A stretch of 18,906 nucleotides of DNA from Flavobacteriales bacterium UBA2104. Lineage in GTDB: Bacteria > Bacteroidota > Bacteroidia > Flavobacteriales_D > Crocinitomicaceae. This document shows, piece by piece, positions 1 through 6,358 of this stretch (position 1 is the stretch's first letter; each line of letters opens with the position of its first letter). The notes under the pieces were generated by a model. It made no database searches and was not told the origin of the DNA. It saw only the letters and a program-made list of their open reading frames with translations. The translations under genes were made by a program, and so were the position numbers. The stretch is from assembly GCA_002331485.1 (NCBI GenBank), contig DCYS01000035.1, positions 1 through 18,906 on the forward strand. The letters run 5' to 3'.

Positions 1-90
1 GGCGTTCCCTGACGGTCGGGCTATTCGCTGCTATATTTTCTCGCTGACGCTCAAAAAGGATATCCGCTTTTATCCCTAACGCGAGGCATC
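1..90 (+). repeat. Structured ~90-nt dispersed repeat, copy 1
   Basis: This stretch matches 2191-2280 in the same orientation and at the same length. The first 20 bases differ at one position, and the last 30 are nearly identical. The outer bases GCGTT (2-6) and AACGC (78-82) can pair, and CCC/GGG near the 5' end can form a small local hairpin. The middle (about 34-60) differs from the other copy, so the ends are conserved while the central arm varies. I see no ORF in it. The 5' edge of the window may truncate it. It resembles intergenic structured repeats that I recall as common in Bacteroidota, but the name and function are unknown to me. Confidence 0.7.
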
Positions 91-115
91 TCGTTAAACA
101 AAAACAATTATTTTC

Positions 116-123
116 TAACTTTG
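116..123 (+). promoter_or_regulatory. Candidate Bacteroidota -7 promoter element (TAACTTTG)
   Basis: TAACTTTG is an exact match to the Bacteroidota -7 consensus TAnnTTTG. It ends only 7 nt before the TTG start of the first gene, so the transcript would be nearly leaderless. No TTG/TTTG -33 element is seen at the usual 17-23 nt distance upstream, so the call rests on the -7 box alone. Confidence 0.4.
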
Positions 124-130
124 ATCTAAA

Positions 131-649
131 TTGAATTTAGACTCAACCAGTTTGGCCAAAACAAACCGTTATATATCACTAATACTCTCTATCTTGATCT
201 GTATTGGATCAGCATTACTTTTATATAGTGTTTTAAGGTATCAAAGTATTTCATCTCTTTGGAGATATCCTAACTTATCAAAACTAGGTATGCTTCTATA
301 TTTTGCACTTGGTTTCATCTTTAGTTTTTTTGCAATTACTTACAACATATTGATGTTACGTAATAAGGCAATTATATCACATGAAGATGCTGCAACAGAC
401 ATAATCGACAATACAACTCGCACTTCTTCTAGAAGCAGAAAGCACCTTATATTATGGAGAATGTATTTAACCTTTTCCAGTTTAGTCATGTTGTTTGTTC
501 CATCACTCTTTCTCATAGCTAGTCTTAGCGATAGCATTCACATGAATACAAATGATTTAGTGATAATAATTTTCTTTATAATTTTCTCTGCCGGTGGATT
601 CTTATTTTTCGATGCATTGAACATTCTTAAAAACTGGAAGAAAGGCTAA
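131..649 (+). CDS. Hypothetical four-helix integral membrane protein
   Basis: This is a 172-residue protein I do not recognise. It has four strongly hydrophobic stretches, at about residues 14-36, 50-74, 108-133 and 141-165. A polar, charged loop (about 76-107, rich in D, T, R and S) separates the second and third, so it is probably an inner-membrane protein with one sizeable soluble loop. The start is TTG at 131; an in-frame TGA lies just upstream (122-124), and the next ATG (residue 54) would remove the first helix and begin at the second. It is AT-rich and followed after 61 nt by a lipoprotein gene on the same strand. It has no catalytic motif and no clear family. The reading frame is probably real because of its clean membrane topology; its function is unknown. 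Confidence 0.6.
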   Translation: MNLDSTSLAKTNRYISLILSILICIGSALLLYSVLRYQSISSLWRYPNLSKLGMLLYFALGFIFSFFAITYNILMLRNKAIISHEDAATDIIDNTTRTSSRSRKHLILWRMYLTFSSLVMLFVPSLFLIASLSDSIHMNTNDLVIIIFFIIFSAGGFLFFDALNILKNWKKG

Positions 650-710
650 TTTCTCCTAATACGATAAACCAAAAATTAAAAACATACATAACGCAAAAAG
701 ATAAATCTAT

Positions 711-1196
711 ATGATGAAACCAATATTTACAATAATTCTACTTCTGATTATCGCATCCTGCAGTGAAGAGAAATTAGATGACGAGATAAAACTAAATGAA
801 ACAAACTTAACAAGTAACATAAAAAAATTGATTACTCATCAGATTAAGTTTGAAGAGGTGAGTATAACATATGTTGAGTTTTTAGAAGCTCTAGATGATA
901 AAACAAAAAAAGAATTCTTAAAAGATGGAATTGAAACCTATAAAACATCGCTACCAAAATGGAGAAAAGAAGCTAGTAGTCTTTTAAAGTCGTTATGTTC
1001 AGAGGATGATATAGAAATTATGGAGCAAAATATGTACCGTGGTCCAGGCAAGGGAAACTTCAACGTTATCGAAGGTAGAATAAAGTTTAATTGTAAAGAT
1101 CAATCAAAAAATCTAAAGTACTTAGGTTTTGAAATTGATGATCGGATTTTCCTATCATCATTAAAAGAAGTACCTCCAGGAGTATTTGTTCGATAA
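711..1196 (+). CDS. Hypothetical lipoprotein
   Basis: This 161-residue protein has a classical lipoprotein signal: a short positive start, a hydrophobic run, then the lipobox IIASC with the lipidated cysteine at residue 17, followed by SEE. An acidic residue after the cysteine fits surface or outer-membrane export in Bacteroidota, though this is only suggestive. The mature part is helical-looking and charged (many K, E and D) with two further cysteines in the second half (about residues 96 and 128) that could form a disulphide. I do not recognise the family. It lies between a small membrane protein and a membrane-anchored cytochrome, all on the plus strand, with gaps of about 60 nt. Co-transcription is plausible, but no shared function can be read from the sequence. 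Confidence 0.7.
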   Translation: MMKPIFTIILLLIIASCSEEKLDDEIKLNETNLTSNIKKLITHQIKFEEVSITYVEFLEALDDKTKKEFLKDGIETYKTSLPKWRKEASSLLKSLCSEDDIEIMEQNMYRGPGKGNFNVIEGRIKFNCKDQSKNLKYLGFEIDDRIFLSSLKEVPPGVFVR

Positions 1197-1257
1197 TTTA
1201 ATCTATTCCCTCTGTGCATTGAAAATATAACTTATGAAGTAATCGAACCGTCGACAG

Positions 1258-1671
1258 ATGAGAGAAATACTTTCCATATTCATTTTTATTGTAATCACAG
1301 TTCTATTCTTATATCATAAATTCAGCGGTAATCAAATTAAAAAAGAACCTGAATCAAAGGCATTTTGCGGTAATGTTTTTACCTCAGAAAGCAGAGCTTT
1401 GAAATCAGAACCACATATCGCCAAAGCTAAGTGTGCTGCATGCCATCTGTACAATAGGGACGCAACCGGCCCTAATATGAAATACCTATCTTTAAGACAA
1501 CCTTATGAGGGTTGGTTTCAAGATTTTATAACGAATCAAGATTCACTTGTCACAGCGAAGGATCCTTACACACTTGCAATGATGGAGTATTCCCCAGTTG
1601 AATTCAGACATAATTTTCAGGAACTTGACACGACTCAAGTAAAAGAACTTTATGAATACTACGTAGAATAA
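1258..1671 (+). CDS. Membrane-anchored monohaem cytochrome c-like protein
   Basis: This 137-residue protein has one N-terminal hydrophobic segment (about residues 4-21), which would be an uncleaved anchor or signal. A small periplasmic domain follows, with one haem c attachment motif CAACH at about residues 59-63. After it come TGPNM and, further on, LAMMEYSP, which supplies methionines suitable as the sixth haem ligand; this is the usual arrangement in class I cytochromes c. The length fits a single cytochrome domain. It would act in periplasmic electron transfer, with haem attached by the cytochrome c maturation system. No oxidase or dehydrogenase partner is encoded nearby, so its redox partner is unknown. 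The ATG at 1258 gives the whole anchor. The domain type is fairly certain; the specific role is not. Confidence 0.8.
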   Translation: MREILSIFIFIVITVLFLYHKFSGNQIKKEPESKAFCGNVFTSESRALKSEPHIAKAKCAACHLYNRDATGPNMKYLSLRQPYEGWFQDFITNQDSLVTAKDPYTLAMMEYSPVEFRHNFQELDTTQVKELYEYYVE

Positions 1672-1881
1672 GGAGACAGAGTTAATTTATGAATACTATG
1701 GTCAGTTCTTTAGGACGCGCATTAAAACAAAAGACATTCTATACTTTTTTTCATTACCAAAAAAAGTAAAACAAAAAAGTCTAGCGCTTGGAAACTCTCC
1801 GACCCACTTAACCTTAAACTTCTAAAATGATTAAAACTCACCTCCCGATGGTCGGCTCAAACACCTAATCATTTTTGCGAA
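1672..1881. repeat. Intergenic repeat segment with a poly-A/T hairpin and partial repeat end
   Basis: No credible gene is present. Positions 1704-1726 match 2000-2022 at all but one of 23 bases (the left part of the 277-nt repeat core, ending GCGCATTAAA), so a variant or truncated relative sits here. A hairpin follows: ACTTTTTTT (1743-1751) pairs with AAAAAAAGT (1759-1767) across a 7-nt loop. TCTAGCGC at 1780-1787 resembles the reverse complement of the end of the larger element (GCGCTAGA). The segment then runs directly into repeat copy A. Confidence 0.5.
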
Positions 1882-2158
1882 GTTTTCAGGTAGTGGGTGC
1901 CCCGAACTGATTTTCCGAGGCGCATCGCTCAACCTCTAACCATTTGCAAAGGATATCATTTCTTCCCTCCTATTAAGTGAATCATAAAGGATAAATGCTA
2001 GTTCTTTCGGACGCGCATTAAATTTTTTCGCCGGTGAAACGAACTGGAAATTGCGAATGGTGACGAAAGCAACGGAGGCCTGCCGGAGTTGATCGTCGGC
2101 GCCATCAATTTCCAGGAGTGGAACCAAGATCAAATTTAATGCGCTAGACCTTTTTGCT
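1882..2158 (+). repeat. 277-nt structured dispersed repeat, copy A
   Basis: This segment aligns over its whole length with 14314-14590, without net insertion or deletion. It contains nested inverted repeats: GCGCATTAAATTT (2013-2025) is perfectly complementary to 2132-2144, and CTGGAAATTG (2044-2053) to 2106-2115. Further pairing inside brings 2070-2073 (CAAC) opposite 2088-2091 (GTTG). This gives a long interrupted hairpin. A short reading frame on the minus strand crosses it, but the strong palindromic build and the second copy argue for a non-coding element. Origin and function are unknown; a MITE-like or REP-like element is the closest general description. Confidence 0.75.
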
Positions 2159-2185
2159 ACTTTTTGCGGCGATGGCAAAAAGCAG
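2157..2185 (+). repeat. Hairpin next to repeat copy A
   Basis: CTACTTTTTGC (2157-2167) pairs with GCAAAAAGCAG (2175-2185), 11 bp with one G-T pair, around a 7-nt loop. It joins the end of the 277-nt repeat to the ~90-nt repeat at 2191. It lacks the GC-rich stem plus T-run of an intrinsic terminator. Confidence 0.55.
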
Positions 2186-2190
2186 ATAAG

Positions 2191-2280
2191 GGCGTTCCCT
2201 AACGGTCGGGCTATCCGCTCTTATCCTTGACTACTTCGTATGTCAAGGGATAACCGCTGCTATCCCTAACGCGGGGCATC
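2191..2280 (+). repeat. Structured ~90-nt dispersed repeat, copy 2
   Basis: This is the second copy of the element at 1-90, in the same orientation. GCGTT (2192-2196) can pair with AACGC (2268-2272). The central arm is an 11-bp stem, 2221-2231 with 2242-2253, with one bulged base and a 10-nt loop. The central arm differs in sequence from copy 1, while the ends are almost unchanged. About 95 nt of AT-rich sequence without a gene follow before the restriction endonuclease. Confidence 0.7.
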
Positions 2281-2375
2281 TTGCAAATCAAAAAACACCA
2301 GGCTTCGCAGTACAGATCACTAATCCCTATTGAATATTTACGTAAGAATTAGTAGTTTCAGGAAAAATATCTTTA

Positions 2376-3584
2376 ATGAAACAAGCCTTATCAACCTATT
2401 TTTCAGGAATTGGAGCTAAACGGCTCACTGCTGTTGAAACAGATCCAAAAACATCGAATCAACATGAGTTCAATGGAATCAATGAATTTAAAGCTTTCTT
2501 CGGTGAATCCAGAAAAAGTTTTGCTGGAAAGTTTATTTACCTTACAGACGATGAGGACAGCACCCTAATCGAAGAAGGAACATTAACGTGGTATGACGCC
2601 AGAGAAAAGCACCCGAAAAGAACTGAGTTCAGACTATACTACTCGCCGAACTCTGCAGTTTCTTCTGCTTCTGATGGAGATCTGTTGATTATCGGAAAAA
2701 CAGGTGAAGATGAGTTAGCCGTAATTGTTGCCGTGGAAGGATCAACAGCTGAACGTCAAATGAAATGGTTATTTGGCCTTCAAGAGATTGAAAATAGATA
2801 TGTAGTTAAGAACATAGTCGAGCAGGATCAGGAATTAAATTTTGCAGGTAAACAAGTAATTGAAACACTTGGATTCGAAGTGGAAGAATCTGAACCAAGC
2901 TATCTCGAGAAAATCATTGACGAATTTGGAGAAACATTCCCTAGAACATCAGACTTCTCAAAATTTGCGCGAACTACTCTTTCAAATGAAGTTTCTGTTA
3001 TAGAGGAACCTGATCAGACATTGATCAAATGGCTCGAAAGAGAGGAGTTATTGTTTAAGACACTTGAAAAACATATTGTCTCGAAACGGTTGAGAGAAGG
3101 TTTCGGTTCAGATGGACTTGATGTAGATGCGTTCGTCAAATATTCCTTGAGCGTTCAAAACAGAAGAAAATCAAGAGCCGGACATTCCTTTGAAAATCAT
3201 CTTGAATCAATATTTCTGGAACATAAAGTTGCCTTCTCAAAAGGGAAAAATACAGAACGTAAGAACAAACCGGATTTCTTGTTCCCGAGCATCGAAAACT
3301 ATCACGATGAACAGTTTGATGCAGAATTACTGACCATGTTAGGTGTAAAGACAACAGCAAAAGATCGATGGAGACAGGTGCTATCCGAAGCTGATCGAAT
3401 TAACAAAAAACATTTGATTACGTTGCAACCTGCAATTAGTACAAATCAAACAATTGAAATGCAGGAGCAGAATCTGCAGTTAGTTATACCTGAACCGTTA
3501 AAAGAAACGTACACAGATGAACAAAGGCCTGACCTCATGAATCTTTCTGAATTTATTGATCTGGTAAAAAGCAGAGCGGTTTAA
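2376..3584 (+). CDS. EcoRII-type type IIE restriction endonuclease
   Basis: This 402-residue protein matches the build and length of EcoRII (about 404 residues). The N-terminal region (about 1-170) corresponds to the effector DNA-binding domain, with the family-like stretch KRLTAVETDPKTSNQHEFNG at 15-34. The C-terminal region (about 200-402) carries the PD-(D/E)XK nuclease fold: NRRKSRAGHSFENHLE at 262-277, KPDFLFPS (D300) and VKTTAKDRWRQ (K325), which I recognise as the EcoRII catalytic block. Known EcoRII enzymes cut before CCWGG and need a second site bound as an effector; that specificity is inferred here and is supported by the convergent methyltransferase. The stop codon overlaps the vsr start (TAATG), so the two are translationally coupled. 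No truncation or missing core residue was noticed. Confidence 0.93.
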   Translation: MKQALSTYFSGIGAKRLTAVETDPKTSNQHEFNGINEFKAFFGESRKSFAGKFIYLTDDEDSTLIEEGTLTWYDAREKHPKRTEFRLYYSPNSAVSSASDGDLLIIGKTGEDELAVIVAVEGSTAERQMKWLFGLQEIENRYVVKNIVEQDQELNFAGKQVIETLGFEVEESEPSYLEKIIDEFGETFPRTSDFSKFARTTLSNEVSVIEEPDQTLIKWLEREELLFKTLEKHIVSKRLREGFGSDGLDVDAFVKYSLSVQNRRKSRAGHSFENHLESIFLEHKVAFSKGKNTERKNKPDFLFPSIENYHDEQFDAELLTMLGVKTTAKDRWRQVLSEADRINKKHLITLQPAISTNQTIEMQEQNLQLVIPEPLKETYTDEQRPDLMNLSEFIDLVKSRAV

Positions 3585-4003
3585 TGGCAGACGTCCACTC
3601 TAAAAAACAACGCTCATATAACATGAGCAAAATAAAGTCGAAGAACACAAAACCAGAGATAAAGGTTCGGAAGTTTCTTCATGGTGAAGGTTTTCGTTTC
3701 AGAATTCACCGTAAAGATCTACCTGGAAAACCGGACATCGTACTGCCAAAATACAATACAGTAATATTTGTTCATGGTTGTTTCTGGCATGGTCATGAAG
3801 GCTGCAAATACTTTGTCATTCCAAAAACCAGAACTGATTGGTGGCTGAATAAAATCAATAAGAACATTGAGAATGATAAAAAAGCAATAAGACTCCTCGA
3901 AGAGCAAGGCTGGAAAGTGATAACAATCTGGGAGTGTCAATTGAAAAAAGACAAGATTCAGGAAAACCTGACAAAACTAGAAAACGAAATTATTTCTAAC
4001 TAG
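3584..4003 (+). CDS. vsr: Very short patch repair endonuclease Vsr
   Basis: This is a DNA mismatch endonuclease of 139 residues, normal for Vsr. It nicks 5' of the T in T:G mismatches formed when 5-methylcytosine deaminates within the methyltransferase site, starting short-patch repair. Motifs seen: KSKNTKPE (E25), GKPDIVLP with catalytic D51, and HGCFWHGHEGC at 64-74 with the W68-H69 pair. C66, H71, C74 and C118 are placed like the structural zinc ligands of E. coli Vsr. The ATG overlaps the stop of the restriction endonuclease gene, and the 3' end overlaps the convergent methyltransferase by 8 bp. Coupling to the endonuclease instead of the methyltransferase is unusual compared with the dcm-vsr arrangement of E. 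coli. The ATG at 3584 fits the family N terminus. Confidence 0.96.
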   Translation: MADVHSKKQRSYNMSKIKSKNTKPEIKVRKFLHGEGFRFRIHRKDLPGKPDIVLPKYNTVIFVHGCFWHGHEGCKYFVIPKTRTDWWLNKINKNIENDKKAIRLLEEQGWKVITIWECQLKKDKIQENLTKLENEIISN

Positions 4004-5225
4004 CCTGTTTTGCTGATGCTGTTTTTTGACCATGAACCTTCTCATACTCTTTTATGCTATCAACCATTTGTTTTGCTACAGCCGTTACAACCGGCACAGC
4101 AACAGAATTCCCGAATTGTTTGTATAACTGGGTATCAGACACGCCAATGTTTTTCACTCTGAATTCCTCCGGAAAGCCCATCAATCTTTTACATTCTTCT
4201 GGTGTCAAACGTCTTGGATTTCTTTTCTTAGACTGAGGAATCAAAACCTCAGATCCATCTTTGTAATAACGTGCGCTCAAGGTTCTTGACACACCATCCA
4301 AATTGACTAAACCAAATCCAAATCCGTTACCTTTCTCACGGTGCTTTTGTGCATACTGCTGGAGATAGTTCCAGAGCTTGTCAGACAATGTATATTTAGG
4401 ATCTACTCTTTTTTGAAGAATATCCTTTATCCGCGGTGAATATTGAGGTGGCTCAGGAAATGTAAAATCAATTCCATTCGGGAAAACCTCTTCTCTGAAG
4501 CCAACAATAAAAATACGCTCACGATGTTGAGGAACATAATATTTGGCGTCAAGCACTTTTGCCTTTACACTATACCCTAATTTTTTTAAAGTTTCCTGAA
4601 TCACTTTAAAAGTATTCCCTTTATCGTGCGACGTAAGGTTCTTTACATTTTCCAAAAGAAAAGCTTTCGGCTCCTTCTCTTTGAGAATACGGCAAACGTC
4701 AAAAAACAGCGTTCCCTGCGTTTCATCCAGAAACCCGTGTTGTTTACCCAAACTTTTCTTCTTGGATACGCCGGCAATACTGAATGGCTGACAGGGAAAC
4801 CCTCCTACGAGTATATCATGATCCGGAATTTGTTTCTCATCCGTCTTCGTTATATCACCGAAAGGAACCTCACCAAAATTGGCATCATAAGTTTTCTTGG
4901 CATATTTGTTCCACTCAGAAGAAAACACACACTTACCATTCTGTTCCTGAAATGCTAGCCGTATTCCTCCAATTCCGGCAAAAAGATCTACAAATTTAAA
5001 GTCGGGATCTTTCGGCGGTGGAAATGGAACATCATACTCAAATGGTATAGAATAATCAAAATCATCTAACTTGATTCGATCGAGATATTCATCTGCATCG
5101 TTCTCAAAGTATTTTGTAGCTCCATTCTCTCTGCACTGCAATAAATGGGTTGCATAAGCTGCACCGTCATCAATCCAGCTGGATTCCTTAGGAACTAATT
5201 TCTTTCTGATCTGGGAATACTTCAT
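3996..5225 (-). CDS. dcm: DNA cytosine-5 methyltransferase, Dcm/M.EcoRII type
   Basis: This 409-residue enzyme transfers a methyl group from S-adenosylmethionine to C5 of cytosine. All main motifs are present and in order: I FVDLFAGIGG (78-87), IV GGFPCQPFS with catalytic C145, VI LLENVKNL (190-197), VIII QHRERIF (233-239), and X LYKQFGNSVAVPV (367-379). The target-recognition region between VIII and X has KGNGFGFGLV and RTLSARYYKDGSEVL, very like Dcm and M.EcoRII, which supports CCWGG as the site (inference from family memory). An N-terminal extension of about 75 residues precedes motif I, as in Dcm. The gene is convergent with the R-vsr pair and overlaps vsr by 8 bp, the usual head-to-head-ends layout of EcoRII systems. 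It ends with TAG. A likely promoter lies just upstream. Confidence 0.95.
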   Translation of the reverse strand: MKYSQIRKKLVPKESSWIDDGAAYATHLLQCRENGATKYFENDADEYLDRIKLDDFDYSIPFEYDVPFPPPKDPDFKFVDLFAGIGGIRLAFQEQNGKCVFSSEWNKYAKKTYDANFGEVPFGDITKTDEKQIPDHDILVGGFPCQPFSIAGVSKKKSLGKQHGFLDETQGTLFFDVCRILKEKEPKAFLLENVKNLTSHDKGNTFKVIQETLKKLGYSVKAKVLDAKYYVPQHRERIFIVGFREEVFPNGIDFTFPEPPQYSPRIKDILQKRVDPKYTLSDKLWNYLQQYAQKHREKGNGFGFGLVNLDGVSRTLSARYYKDGSEVLIPQSKKRNPRRLTPEECKRLMGFPEEFRVKNIGVSDTQLYKQFGNSVAVPVVTAVAKQMVDSIKEYEKVHGQKTASAKQAS

Positions 5226-5232
5226 AGCTATA

Positions 5233-5265
5233 CAAATTTAAAGCTTAAGGACTCAAATTAAACAA
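5233..5265 (-). promoter_or_regulatory. Candidate methyltransferase promoter
   Basis: Read on the minus strand, TTG (5263-5265) is followed after 22 nt by TAAATTTG (5233-5240), an exact TAnnTTTG -7 element within the 17-23 nt spacing known for Flavobacterium. The box ends 7 nt before the start codon at 5225, so the mRNA would be nearly leaderless. Confidence 0.45.
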
Positions 5266-5321
5266 TACGTCCCTGCTATTTATCAACATTTGTTTTTCAT
5301 AGCGTAAAAGTAAACGAGTAG

Positions 5322-5340
5322 AACGTAATTTATTTACGTT
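5322..5340. promoter_or_regulatory. Perfect 7-bp inverted repeat between divergent genes
   Basis: AACGTAA (5322-5328) and TTACGTT (5334-5340) form a perfect dyad with a 5-bp spacer, in the 184-bp gap between the methyltransferase and the divergent HTH/LAGLIDADG gene. Its size and position fit an operator for a dimeric HTH protein. Binding by any particular protein is inference. Confidence 0.4.
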
Positions 5341-5409
5341 GACTATTCTTCGATTTAAATTCATTTTATATATTCGGTTCTATTATCAATATCTAACAAA
5401 AACTAAATC

Positions 5410-6231
5410 ATGCTATCCAAAGATTACCTGGTAGAAGAATACGTAAAAAAAGGCCGACCCCTTAGGTCTATAGCAAAAGAAAACAATTCTTCTGTTTATA
5501 AAATCCGAAAAAAGCTTGTCAGTTATGAAATAGATATAATTCCTAACATTGATAAGGTCAAAAAAAACATCGACTCAAGTTTTTTTGATAAACTGACACC
5601 AGAGTCGAGCTTCGTATTAGGGTATCTCATGATGGATGGTGATCTACAATTCAATAGATCAAAAGAAACTTATTTCCTTCGTTTATATTCGAAATATAGT
5701 ACTCAGTTAGAGCTTGTAAAGACGCTTCTACAGATGGAAGCTAAGATCCAACACCGAAAACCTGTCCTTAAAGACAATGTAAGACAAGGAGAGATCTTCT
5801 TCCTTCATATTCAGGATCAAAGAATAATTACCAAATTGATCGAATATGGAATGATCAGAAATAAAAACCAATCCATTAAATTCCCTAAAATACCGGAAGA
5901 GCTTTTACCTTATTTCTTAAGAGGATGTTGGATGGGAAGTGGTTCGGTATACCTGGATAAAAAAAGTGCAATTTACACTTCATTTACCATTGGCTCAAGA
6001 ATCTTTATTGAAACTCTAATCCAAAAGCTCACGGATAAAGGATTAACAGAAAGAAATATCTATCGAAATAGTCATTCGAAAAAAAGTTCATTTTATTTTA
6101 GGTATGCAACAAAGGATTCTCTGCGTTTACTGGATTATATCTATAAAGAAAATTATGAAACTCTCAAATGTGACAGACAGGTTGAGACATGGAACAAATA
6201 CTTGAGGTTAAACTGGGATAAGACATTTTAA
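5410..6231 (+). CDS. HTH plus LAGLIDADG-like homing endonuclease-family protein
   Basis: This 273-residue protein begins with a helix-turn-helix-like segment (about 1-40; LRSIAKENNSSVYKIRKKL). The rest resembles a two-motif LAGLIDADG endonuclease. Motif 1 is VLGYLMMDG (69-77), keeping the catalytic acid D76. Motif 2 is LRGCWMGSG (170-178), where the usual aspartate is replaced by S177. Active LAGLIDADG enzymes normally place one acid from each motif in the metal site, so cleavage may be lost or altered and the protein may act as a DNA-binding regulator. It is free-standing, with no intron or intein around it. It is divergent from the methyltransferase and upstream of the OLD gene on the same strand (127-nt gap). 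It is AT-rich. The family is fairly likely; the function is open. Confidence 0.72.
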   Translation: MLSKDYLVEEYVKKGRPLRSIAKENNSSVYKIRKKLVSYEIDIIPNIDKVKKNIDSSFFDKLTPESSFVLGYLMMDGDLQFNRSKETYFLRLYSKYSTQLELVKTLLQMEAKIQHRKPVLKDNVRQGEIFFLHIQDQRIITKLIEYGMIRNKNQSIKFPKIPEELLPYFLRGCWMGSGSVYLDKKSAIYTSFTIGSRIFIETLIQKLTDKGLTERNIYRNSHSKKSSFYFRYATKDSLRLLDYIYKENYETLKCDRQVETWNKYLRLNWDKTF

Positions 6232-6358
6232 AATATATCGGTCTAAAAACGTAAAAAAAAATACGTATAAACCCATGACCAGTTCAAAAACATCCACTTT
6301 CCTATCCTCAACCTCCCAAAAAAAATATCTTTATATGGTCTAACATAAAATCAACATT

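Noticed and set aside
1..100. Integron attC site
   Set aside because: GTTAAAC at 93-99 fits GTTRRRY, but no matching counterpart is found in copy 2 and the paired core sites of attC are not evident.
1936..2178. 80-residue reading frame on the minus strand
   Set aside because: It lies within the palindromic 277-nt repeat and its neighbouring hairpin. The frame follows the inverted repeat structure, with no domain or start-site support.
2368..2375. TATCTTTA as promoter of the endonuclease
   Set aside because: It directly abuts the ATG, so the transcript would start inside the gene. It also differs from the consensus in the last base.
4054..4999. Plus-strand frames opposite the methyltransferase
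   Set aside because: The methyltransferase shows all family motifs on the minus strand, while these frames have no recognisable features.
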